From positions 1 to 8,415 of the forward strand of contig DIBR01000025.1 in the NCBI GenBank assembly GCA_002415025.1: a stretch of 8,415 nt of DNA. Direction: 5' to 3'. Within the stretch, counting starts at the first letter, position 1. The number at the start of each line of letters is the position of its first letter. Shown in pieces: positions 1 through 5,225 of this stretch. The position numbers were made by a program, and so were the translations under genes. Source of the stretch: Spongiibacteraceae bacterium UBA5047 (GTDB lineage: Bacteria > Pseudomonadota > Gammaproteobacteria > Pseudomonadales > Spongiibacteraceae). A model generated the notes under the pieces. That model saw nothing but the letters and a program-made list of their open reading frames with translations, did no database searches and was not told where the DNA came from.

Positions 1-26
1 GGTCTCGGTCTCGGTCTCGGTCTCGG
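1..26. repeat. Tandem hexamer GGTCTC, four copies plus two bases, inside scpB
   Basis: Four exact copies of GGTCTC are followed by GG at the left edge. On the coding strand this is GAGACC, read in frame as Glu-Thr repeats at the C-terminal end of ScpB. Because the unit is 6 bp, gain or loss of copies changes tail length without a frameshift. The array may continue beyond position 1, so the true copy number is unknown. Confidence 0.9.
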
Positions 27-624
27 ATTCAGGTTGCGCTTCCCCAAAGGCTGCCGCAACTTCCGCTTCGCTAAAGCCGAGTTCACCGGTCAAGGTATCG
101 AGGTCTTTAATATCGGCCAGCGCTGGCAGGTCGTCGAGATTACGCAGATTGAAATAATCGAGAAATTTGCGTGTGGTGGCATACATTGCCGGCCGGCCCG
201 GTACATCTTTATGGCCCACCACGCGAATCCACTCTCGCTCCATCAGGGTTTTGATGATCTGCGAACTCACCGCCACACCACGAATATCTTCAATGTCACC
301 GCGCGTAATAGGCTGGCGATAGGCAATCAGGGCCAGGGTTTCCAGCAAGGCGCGCGAGTATCGCTGCGGCTTTTCTTCCCACAGCCGGCCAACCCAGGGG
401 GCCACGTCCTCCACGACCTGGAAGCGAAAACCGCTGGCGACTTCACGCAGCTCAAAACCACGCCCGGAGCAGCTTTCGGTGAGCGCAGCCAGCGCTTCGC
501 GCAGCTGTTCTTTTTCAGGCCTCTCGGCCTCCTCGAACAGGTCACCCAGATTCTGGACCGTCAGCGGTTTGCCGGCGGCCAACAGGGCGCCCTCAATAAT
601 ACGAATTAATTGGTCTGTTTCCAT
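1..624 (-). CDS. scpB: Segregation and condensation protein B (ScpB), 3' end cut by window
   Basis: ScpB is the winged-helix subunit of the SMC-ScpAB condensin-like complex, which compacts and helps segregate the chromosome. Reading the minus strand from the ATG at 624 gives 208 codons without a stop to the window edge. The start is METDQLIRIIEGALLAAGKP, then a first winged-helix region (about residues 1-80) and a second carrying LLETLALIAYRQPITRGDIEDIRGV and VVGHKDVPGRPAMYATT, which are typical ScpB signatures. The last eight codons alternate Glu and Thr because of a GAGACC hexamer repeat, so the low-complexity C-terminal tail continues past position 1 for an unknown length. The start lies 2 bases after the scpA stop, which implies translational coupling. 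No good Shine-Dalgarno is seen. rluB would be the expected next gene, but it is outside the window. Confidence 0.93.
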   Translation of the reverse strand, partial: METDQLIRIIEGALLAAGKPLTVQNLGDLFEEAERPEKEQLREALAALTESCSGRGFELREVASGFRFQVVEDVAPWVGRLWEEKPQRYSRALLETLALIAYRQPITRGDIEDIRGVAVSSQIIKTLMEREWIRVVGHKDVPGRPAMYATTRKFLDYFNLRNLDDLPALADIKDLDTLTGELGFSEAEVAAAFGEAQPESETETETET

Positions 625-626
625 GC

Positions 627-1574
627 TCAGGACTTGGCTTTTACGTGGATGGGCCCGAAGGCTTCGGATTGTACAATCTCAATCAGGGATTCCTTGATCA
701 ACTCCATGATCGCCAGAAAGGTGACGACAATCCCGACCCGCCCCTCTTCCGAGGTAAACAAGGTCACGAAAGGCGTAAACCGGTCTGTCGACAGCCGCGC
801 CAGTACTTCGGACATGCGCTCGCGGGTCGACAACTTCTCTCGCTGAATCTGGTGACTCTCAAACAGGTCTGCGCGGCGCAGCACCTCGCCCAGTGCCAGC
901 ATCAACTCCTTCATATCAACATCGGGCTCGGGCCGATCGCGGTTGAGTTCGGGCGGCGCTGCGGAGGCCTCGAATATCTCCCGGCCAATGCGGGGCATGT
1001 CATCAATATCTTCGGCGGCCTTTTTAAAGCGCTCGTACTCCTGCAGACGCCGAATCAATTGGGCGCGAGGGTCATCTTCGTCTTCCTCGGCTTCAGAGGA
1101 GCGCGGCAGCAGCATGCGCGATTTGATTTCGGCCAGCATGGCGGCCATCAGCAGGTACTCGGCTGCCAGCTCAAACTGCATGGCGTTCATCATATTGACG
1201 TACTGCATGTACTGCTCGGTAATCTGCGACACATCAATTTCAAGAATGTCGAGATTCTGGCGTTTAATCAGATAGAGCAGCAGATCGAGTGGACCTTCAA
1301 AGGCCTCAAGAAACACTTCCAGTGCTTCGGGGGGGATATACAGATCTTTGGGGATTTCGGTGACAGCCTTGCCTAGCACAACGGCGAATGGCATTTCTCC
1401 CTGCTGGGGAGACATCGGCATGCGACGCAGGGCTTCCAGGCTCATCGGCGCACCGCCGGTAGCCTCATTGACTGCCAAGCCCTGTGGTTCGTCGGTCGCA
1501 GTCGGGGCCTGATCTGACGTCGGGGCGTCGCGATCTTCCTCGCTTGCTTCCACTATGACTGACTCATCATCCAC
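627..1574 (-). CDS. scpA: Segregation and condensation protein A (ScpA), kleisin
   Basis: ScpA is the kleisin that bridges the SMC heads and binds ScpB in the bacterial condensin complex. The 315-residue product contains the family core from about residue 86, EVFLEAFEGPLDLLLYLIKR. It continues with FELAAEYLLMAAMLAEIKSRMLLP and an acidic stretch (EAEEDEDD), and ends in a C-terminal winged helix (RVGIVVTFLAIMELIKESLIEI). The chosen start is GTG at 1574, the longest open extension, with only a weak GAG upstream. The first 60 or so residues are acidic, Ala/Pro-rich and probably disordered. In-frame ATGs at residues 44, 52, 54 and 61 are alternatives. From residue 61 the segment MPFAVVLGKAV...DLYIPPEAL resembles what I recall of Pseudomonas-type ScpA, so translation must begin at or before it. 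The gene forms an operon with scpB (2-base gap). Confidence 0.93.
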   Translation of the reverse strand: MDDESVIVEASEEDRDAPTSDQAPTATDEPQGLAVNEATGGAPMSLEALRRMPMSPQQGEMPFAVVLGKAVTEIPKDLYIPPEALEVFLEAFEGPLDLLLYLIKRQNLDILEIDVSQITEQYMQYVNMMNAMQFELAAEYLLMAAMLAEIKSRMLLPRSSEAEEDEDDPRAQLIRRLQEYERFKKAAEDIDDMPRIGREIFEASAAPPELNRDRPEPDVDMKELMLALGEVLRRADLFESHQIQREKLSTRERMSEVLARLSTDRFTPFVTLFTSEEGRVGIVVTFLAIMELIKESLIEIVQSEAFGPIHVKAKS

Positions 1575-1599
1575 GTAATACGTTCTCTAACCAGCTGTG

Positions 1600-1615
1600 T
1601 TGCCGTCGGCGGCAA
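1600..1615 (-). promoter_or_regulatory. Small hairpin in scpA leader
   Basis: A perfect 6-bp inverted repeat, TTGCCG and CGGCAA, is separated by four bases. It lies between the predicted scpA transcription start (about 1621) and the GTG at 1574, so it would form a short stem near the 5' end of the scpAB transcript. No U-tract follows on the minus strand, so it is not an intrinsic terminator. A role in mRNA stability or translation is inference only. Confidence 0.4.
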
Positions 1616-1627
1616 GTTTAAGGGAGC

Positions 1628-1633
1628 ATTATA
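1628..1633 (-). promoter_or_regulatory. Predicted -10 box of scpA
   Basis: The minus strand reads TATAAT within CGTATAATGC. The same ten bases recur in front of gltX at the other end of the window. At 16-18 bp spacing the -35 region (near 1650-1657) is a poor match to TTGACA. The predicted start near 1621 would give a leader of about 47 bases to the GTG at 1574. Confidence 0.55.
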
Positions 1634-1639
1634 CGCACA

Positions 1640-1655
1640 AGTACCCGCGGGTACT
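1640..1655. promoter_or_regulatory. Perfect 16-bp palindrome, candidate operator upstream of scpA
   Basis: AGTACCCGCGGGTACT is identical to its own reverse complement. It lies between the scpA -10 box (1628-1633) and the poor -35 region, overlapping the latter. That position is typical of an operator for a dimeric regulator. It is also 58 bases past the yciO stop, but no U-tract follows on either strand and the stem would be only 6 bp with a CGCG loop, so a terminator is less likely. The binding protein is unknown. Confidence 0.5.
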
Positions 1656-1713
1656 ATGATAGTGGCGCGATGCCCGAACGATGATACAGGGCCATACCGT
1701 GCTGCAACCTGGA

Positions 1714-2337
1714 TCAGACCTCAAAGCCGCTGCAGTCACCCAGACCACGCCGCACAATCACCGGCACATCGTCCACGAGGTCAATCACGGAGGTGGGCTC
1801 CATACCGCAAAAACCACCGTCAATCACCAGCGCCAGCTCGTGCTGAAGGGTGTCGCGAATATCGTAGGGATCGGTCATGGGCAGAGTTTCGCCGGGCAGA
1901 ATCAGCGACACGCTCATCAAAGGCTCGCTCAGCTCCTCCAGCAAGGCCAGCGTGGTGGGGTTGTCGGGCACTCGCAGGCCGATGGTTTTGCGCTTTGATT
2001 GCAGCAATCTCCTCGGCACCTCACCGGTAGCCTTAAGAATAAAGGTATAGGGGCCGGGCGTGTGGGCTTTAATCAGGCGATACGCGCTGTTGTCGACGCG
2101 TGCGTAAGTGCCCAGCTCAGACAGATCGCGGCACACCAGGGTGAAATTGTGCTTTTCGTCCAGGCGACGAATACGGCGCACAGTGTCGAGCGCGGCCTTG
2201 TCACCCAAATGACAGCCCAATGCATAGCCCGAGTCGGTTGGGTAGGCGACCACCCCGCCACTGCGAATGATTTCTACCGCTTGCTGGATCAGACGCTTTT
2301 GCGGATTAACCGGGTGAACCTGAAAAAACTGACTCAA
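1714..2337 (-). CDS. yciO: YciO, YrdC/Sua5-fold protein
   Basis: This belongs to the YrdC-like fold family, related to the TsaC/Sua5 enzymes that make threonylcarbamoyl-AMP for tRNA t6A. YciO is the paralogous branch whose cellular role is not settled. The product is 207 residues, close to E. coli YciO. Shared segments are SQFFQVHPVNPQKRLIQQAV, VVAYPTDSGYALGCHLGD, HNFTLVCRDLSELGTYA, HTPGPYTFILKATGEVPRRL, KTIGLRVPDNP and TSVIDLVDD. I chose the TTG at 2337 because AAGGAG (2344-2349) sits 6 bases upstream and the protein then begins LSQFF, like the E. coli MSQFF. An in-frame ATG at 2388 would add 17 residues absent from the E. coli protein. The gene lies downstream of rnm, as in E. coli, but a terminator intervenes. 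I would not call it TsaC: the match is specifically to YciO. Confidence 0.92.
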   Translation of the reverse strand: MSQFFQVHPVNPQKRLIQQAVEIIRSGGVVAYPTDSGYALGCHLGDKAALDTVRRIRRLDEKHNFTLVCRDLSELGTYARVDNSAYRLIKAHTPGPYTFILKATGEVPRRLLQSKRKTIGLRVPDNPTTLALLEELSEPLMSVSLILPGETLPMTDPYDIRDTLQHELALVIDGGFCGMEPTSVIDLVDDVPVIVRRGLGDCSGFEV

Positions 2338-2343
2338 GTAGTA

Positions 2344-2349
2344 CTCCTT
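2344..2349 (-). promoter_or_regulatory. Ribosome binding site fixing the TTG start of yciO
   Basis: The minus strand reads AAGGAG with 6 bases to the TTG at 2337. This is the strongest Shine-Dalgarno in the window and decides the start against the upstream in-frame ATG at 2388. Confidence 0.8.
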
Positions 2350-2388
2350 GTAAGGGCGCGCTTGCGTAACGCTCGCTTTTTCTAACAT

Positions 2389-2422
2389 AAAAACAATCCG
2401 GTGGCCGCTACTGCCACGATTG
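2389..2422 (-). terminator. Intrinsic terminator overlapping the rnm stop codon
   Basis: On the minus strand, CAATC and GTGGC (2422-2413) pair with GCCAC and GATTG (2405-2394). This gives 10 bp in two helices with a 2-base CG bulge at 2399-2400 and a 7-base loop. Five U residues (2393-2389) follow directly. The rnm TAG stop at 2410-2408 lies in the loop, so termination could be affected by the terminating ribosome. It should reduce read-through from rnm into yciO. Confidence 0.7.
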
Positions 2423-3229
2423 CCAAACCGGCACGCAATCGCCTACGAGCGCGGTATCGCAACCCAGCTCCGTCCAGCGGTTTTCGGCGTGAAAGTCGCT
2501 GCCAATGGATGCCTGCAACCCGAGCTCACGACAGCAACCGCGCAAGTAATCGAGGTCTTGTTGTGTCCACTGCCGGCCATTGGCAACCTCCATTGCACGA
2601 CCGCCAGCCTCAATAAAGTCGACGAGCAAGCGCCGCAATTTCGCGCGGGTCAACTTGTAATGCAAGGGATGGGCTAGCACCGCAATGCCGCCAGCGCCGG
2701 TTATCCAGTCAACTACCTTTGCCAGCTCGGGCCACTGCGACTTAACATCACCAATTTTGCCCGCCCCCAGATAGCGCGTGAAGGCTTGCTGGATGCTGCT
2801 GACCTCTCCGCGTGCAAGCAGAGCCCGTGCAAAATCCGGCCGTCCCAGCGCCTGTCGCTGCCCGGCTTCTGCCTGGGCGGCGGCCAGCATGCCCTCCATG
2901 CCGCGCTTGGCCAGCCTCTCGGCGATTAGCTCCGCCCGCTGGCCGCGGGCCGCTTCCTGCTCACCCACCGCCGCCTGTAGTGGCTCGCTGTCGAGGTCGA
3001 TATTCAGGCCGAGAATATGCACGGTAACACCCGACCAGACACAGGAGAATTCTACACCGGGGATAATATCCAGGCCGTCGGGAACCGCCAGATCCCGGTA
3101 AGCTGCCAAGGTATCGTGGTCGGTGATCGACAGGCTCTGCACCCCCTGAGCCACCGCCCGTTCAATCAGTTCTGCAGGGCTCAATGCACCGTCCGACATC
3201 AGGGTATGGGTATGGAAATCAACTATCAC
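2408..3229 (-). CDS. rnm: RNase AM, PHP-domain 5'-3' exoribonuclease (YciV/TrpH)
   Basis: In E. coli RNase AM (YciV) is a 5'-to-3' exonuclease that matures the 5' ends of 5S, 16S and 23S rRNA and degrades short oligonucleotides. The 273-residue product is a PHP-domain metalloenzyme. Metal-site motifs are HTHT (H6, H8) with D13, ITDHDT (D37, H38), PGVE (E60), VHILGLN (H71), VLAHPLHY and the late SDFH. QRAELIAERL, RPDFARALL and RYLGAGKIGDV match the E. coli protein closely. The start is the GTG at 3229, giving MIVDFHTHT, with no clear Shine-Dalgarno. A terminator folds over its stop codon and yciO follows 70 bases later, the E. coli order. The old name TrpH does not imply a tryptophan role. Confidence 0.9.
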   Translation of the reverse strand: MIVDFHTHTLMSDGALSPAELIERAVAQGVQSLSITDHDTLAAYRDLAVPDGLDIIPGVEFSCVWSGVTVHILGLNIDLDSEPLQAAVGEQEAARGQRAELIAERLAKRGMEGMLAAAQAEAGQRQALGRPDFARALLARGEVSSIQQAFTRYLGAGKIGDVKSQWPELAKVVDWITGAGGIAVLAHPLHYKLTRAKLRRLLVDFIEAGGRAMEVANGRQWTQQDLDYLRGCCRELGLQASIGSDFHAENRWTELGCDTALVGDCVPVWQSWQ

Positions 3230-3250
3230 GTAAAGGGCTGTCCCTGGTTT

Positions 3251-3270
3251 GCGGCTCGACTCCGGGCCGC
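3251..3270. promoter_or_regulatory. GC-rich hairpin in the rnm / VC0807-family intergenic region
   Basis: GCGGCTCG (3251-3258) pairs with CGGGCCGC (3263-3270) over a 4-base loop, ACTC. The eight pairs include one T-G. The T-G pair is a wobble only in plus-strand RNA; the minus-strand version has an A-C mismatch there. No U-tract follows on either side, so it is not a simple terminator. It could be a leader structure of either divergent gene. Confidence 0.4.
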
Positions 3271-3276
3271 GGCAAG

Positions 3277-3317
3277 TAGTGGCTGCAACACGGGGGTAAA
3301 GCCAGTATAGTGGCTGC
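3277..3317. repeat. 10-bp direct repeat TAGTGGCTGC, 31 bp apart
   Basis: TAGTGGCTGC occurs at 3277-3286 and again at 3308-3317, a centre spacing of 31 bp, about three helical turns. Both copies lie in the 101-bp gap between the divergent rnm and VC0807-family genes. The second copy overlaps a TATAGT (3306-3311), which reads TATACT on the other strand at 3304-3309. Two sites on the same DNA face suggest a regulator, but chance is not excluded. I see no convincing -35 for either direction. Confidence 0.35.
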
Positions 3318-3330
3318 TCAGTAATCGCTT

Positions 3331-4056
3331 ATGCCGTCGTACATGTCCAACTCAACTTCAAAATCATCGGGTCGCAACCAACACGGCGGCCTGCTCGCCA
3401 ATCTCGGCTTCAATCTTATCATCCCCACGCTGATTCTGACCAAGCTTGGCAAGGAAGAATATTTGGGGCCAAGCTGGGCTATCGTGGTCGCTCTCGCTTT
3501 TCCCATTCTCTATGGACTTAAGGATTTTCGGGTTACCCGCAAACCGAATATATTTTCGATCCTCGGTGTGGTCAGCATTACGCTCACCGGCGGGATCAGC
3601 CTCTTACAGCTTGACCCCCAGTATATTGCCATCAAAGAGGCGGGCATTCCGGGCCTGCTCGGAATCGCGACGCTGATTTCACTTCGCACCCGCTACCCAC
3701 TCGTAAAAACCTTTCTGTTTAACGAGCAGATCATGCAGGTGGACAAAATTGTCCAGGCTGCTCGTGATCACGGCACCGAAGCCCTTTTGAACAAGCGCCT
3801 GGAAATGGCCACCTACCTGATTGCCTGTTCGTTTTTCCTGTCGTCAGTGCTCAACTATCTATTGGCGAAGTGGGTACTGGTGAGCCCGCCCGGAACCACT
3901 GAATTTACTGAAGAGCTGGGCAAAATGACGGCCTTGAGCTTTCCGGTTATTGCCGTGCCCAGCATGATCGTGATGACGGTATCGCTGTTTTACCTGTTTG
4001 CGGGCATCGAAAAATTCACAGATTTAAAGCTGGAAGATATTCTGCAGCAGCATTAG
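3331..4056 (+). CDS. VC0807-family integral membrane protein
   Basis: This 241-residue protein is almost entirely membrane-embedded, with about six hydrophobic helices, near residues 20-38, 46-64, 74-93, 101-120, 158-180 and 203-226. The longest hydrophilic stretch, about residues 125-157, contains KIVQAARDHGTEALLNKRLEMA. The layout resembles the VC0807 family of uncharacterised bacterial membrane proteins, and function is unknown. ATG at 3331 was chosen; ATG at 3343 (MSNSTSKSSG) is equally possible because neither has a clear ribosome binding site. The gene precedes yciI by 29 bases and follows divergent rnm. In many gammaproteobacteria yciB, a smaller inner-membrane protein involved in envelope integrity, sits next to yciI. 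Segments such as TLTGGISLLQ and YPLVKTFLFN recall YciB's GGLTLFF and KPLIQRMLGK, but that similarity is weak and judged by eye. Confidence 0.7.
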   Translation: MPSYMSNSTSKSSGRNQHGGLLANLGFNLIIPTLILTKLGKEEYLGPSWAIVVALAFPILYGLKDFRVTRKPNIFSILGVVSITLTGGISLLQLDPQYIAIKEAGIPGLLGIATLISLRTRYPLVKTFLFNEQIMQVDKIVQAARDHGTEALLNKRLEMATYLIACSFFLSSVLNYLLAKWVLVSPPGTTEFTEELGKMTALSFPVIAVPSMIVMTVSLFYLFAGIEKFTDLKLEDILQQH

Positions 4057-4074
4057 GCTGCAGCCGCCCAATGT

Positions 4075-4079
4075 AGGAG
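4075..4079 (+). promoter_or_regulatory. Ribosome binding site of yciI (GTG start)
   Basis: AGGAG lies 6 bases ahead of the GTG at 4086 and supports that start, which gives MLFAINSQD, aligned with MLYVIYAQD of E. coli YciI. Confidence 0.75.
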
Positions 4080-4085
4080 TAGACA

Positions 4086-4385
4086 GTGCTTTTTGCTATC
4101 AACAGTCAGGATGTGCCTGACAGCCTCCCTCTTCGTAAAACTGCCCGCCCCGCCCATCTCGCGCGGTTAGAACAATTGAAAAGCGAAGGTCGACTGGTGA
4201 TCGCCGGCCCCTATCCCGCCATCGACAGCAACGATCCCGGCGAAGCCGGCTTTACCGGCAGTCTTGTGGTCGCCGAATTTGACAGCCTCGACAGTGCCCA
4301 GGCTTGGGCCGACGCAGACCCTTATATAGAAGCTGGCGTATATGCCGGCGTCAGCGTCAAACCGTTTAAACAGGTACTGCCCTAA
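4086..4385 (+). CDS. yciI: YciI family protein
   Basis: The 99-residue product matches E. coli YciI (98 residues) nearly end to end: RPAHLARLEQLKSEGRL, AGPYPAIDSNDPGEAGFTGS, VVAEFDSLDSAQAWADADPY and AGVYAGVSVKPFK. The fold is a dimeric alpha-beta ferredoxin-like domain. H24 and the D47-D50 stretch (DSND) mark the conserved putative active-site pocket proposed for the family. The cellular reaction remains unknown. The start is GTG with AGGAG 6 bases upstream. It lies 29 bases behind the VC0807-family gene, so the two are probably co-transcribed. A 146-base gap with a long-range G-rich/C-rich stem follows. Confidence 0.93.
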   Translation: MLFAINSQDVPDSLPLRKTARPAHLARLEQLKSEGRLVIAGPYPAIDSNDPGEAGFTGSLVVAEFDSLDSAQAWADADPYIEAGVYAGVSVKPFKQVLP

Positions 4386-4393
4386 AAAGCCTG

Positions 4394-4440
4394 AAGGGGG
4401 TCACGGTTCTGCGGTACTGGCCCGCGACGGAGCCCCCCTT
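4394..4440 (+). promoter_or_regulatory. Long-range GC stem after yciI
   Basis: AAGGGGG (4394-4400) is complementary to CCCCCTT (4434-4440). Between them GCGG (4411-4414) pairs with CCGC (4422-4425), giving a two-step hairpin that begins 9 bases after the yciI stop. No U-tract follows, so this is not a standard terminator. It could protect the yciI 3' end, or be the leader of the next gene or part of a small RNA. The rest of the 146-base gap shows no convincing promoter. Confidence 0.35.
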
Positions 4441-4531
4441 GGGAAGCCGAGCCACACCTATTGGTTTAATCTGCCCGCACGATGCGGTAGATTTGGGCTC
4501 TCAAAATGATAACCAGCTTCTGGAATATAAC

Positions 4532-5224
4532 GTGAACAAGTTCGTCAACCCGATTTTGGCCCTGATTTTTGGTCTGACCACTCTCCTGTCTTTGCCTGTA
4601 CAGGCACAGGACGACGGCGCTGCGCGCTACATTACCGACCGCCTCTATGTACCGCTGCGCAGCGGGAAGAGCGCAAATCATCGCATTTTGCACAAAGGCC
4701 TGCCCAGCGGCACCGAGGTCTCGGTACTCGAAACAGACACCGAGGCCGGCTACAGCCTGATTCGCACCCGGCGCGGCCTCGAAGGCTGGATTCTTAGCCG
4801 TTATCTGGACCGGGAACCGGTCGCCGAAATCAAACTCGCCGCCGTGTCACAAAAAGTTGATGCCCTGGAGAAGGAAAACCAGAACCTCAAAAAGGCTTTC
4901 ACCAATGCTGCCGGCTCGTCCAAGGAAGCGAATCAGGTAATTGCAGAACTCGAAGCCGAAAACACAAGGCTCGCCAGTGAACTCGAGGAAATCAAACGCA
5001 TATCAGCCAATGCCGTTAAACTCGATCGCGAATATCAGGTTCTCTCTGAAGCCAAGCAAATGCTGAAAGACAAGGTCGATGTTCTGGAGACTGAGAATAG
5101 CCGCCTGCGTGACAACCACGAAAACGAGGCATTTCTCAATGGCGCTTTCGCCGTCATTCTGGGCATTCTCGCCGCCGTTGTTATTCCCCGCCTGCGACCC
5201 CGCAAACGTTCGGAGTGGATATAA
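4532..5224 (+). CDS. YgiM-like SH3-domain, coiled-coil, membrane-anchored protein (TIGR04211 type)
   Basis: The architecture matches E. coli YgiM, whose function is unclear. A signal peptide ends near VQA-QD (about residue 25). A bacterial SH3 domain follows at about residues 30-95 (YITDRLYVPLRSG ... GLEGWILSRYLD). A coiled coil covers about residues 105-200 with heptads such as VDALEKENQNLKKA and VDVLETENSRLRD. Near residues 205-222 is a membrane helix (AFAVILGILAAVVIP) followed by basic RLRPRKR. This predicts an envelope protein with the SH3 domain outside the cytoplasm. I chose GTG at 4532 (230 residues) because it begins at the signal peptide with TGGA 6-9 bases upstream. An in-frame start at 4439 would add 31 residues of non-signal sequence. 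The next gene starts 1 base after its stop. Confidence 0.85.
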   Translation: MNKFVNPILALIFGLTTLLSLPVQAQDDGAARYITDRLYVPLRSGKSANHRILHKGLPSGTEVSVLETDTEAGYSLIRTRRGLEGWILSRYLDREPVAEIKLAAVSQKVDALEKENQNLKKAFTNAAGSSKEANQVIAELEAENTRLASELEEIKRISANAVKLDREYQVLSEAKQMLKDKVDVLETENSRLRDNHENEAFLNGAFAVILGILAAVVIPRLRPRKRSEWI

Positions 5225-5225
5225 T

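Noticed and set aside
1..26. CRISPR or mobile-element end at the left edge
   Set aside because: The unit is a pure 6-bp tandem with no spacers and is explained as in-frame ScpB coding sequence.
34..609. Long plus-strand open frame opposite scpB
   Set aside because: It is the antisense of a clear ScpB coding sequence; the translation has no recognisable domain.
645..1376. Plus-strand open frame of 243 codons opposite scpA
   Set aside because: Antisense shadow of ScpA, whose frame carries unmistakable family motifs.
1681..2385. Plus-strand open frames opposite yciO
   Set aside because: Antisense of YciO with no ribosome site and no family resemblance.
2338..2388. ATG at 2388 as the yciO start
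   Set aside because: The extra 17 residues are absent from E. coli YciO and the strong AAGGAG sits directly before TTG 2337.
4042..4065. CTGCAG repeats and the GGCTGCAGCC palindrome around the VC0807-family stop
   Set aside because: Short, no U-tract, easily expected by chance in this composition; not strong enough for a terminator call.
4439..4531. Upstream in-frame start for the YgiM-like gene
   Set aside because: It would put 31 hydrophilic residues ahead of the signal peptide and overlaps the end of the GC stem.
5079..5225. Upstream in-frame ATG for the cyclophilin
   Set aside because: It lies inside the YgiM-like gene; the ATG at 5226 opens directly with a signal peptide and has GGAG upstream.
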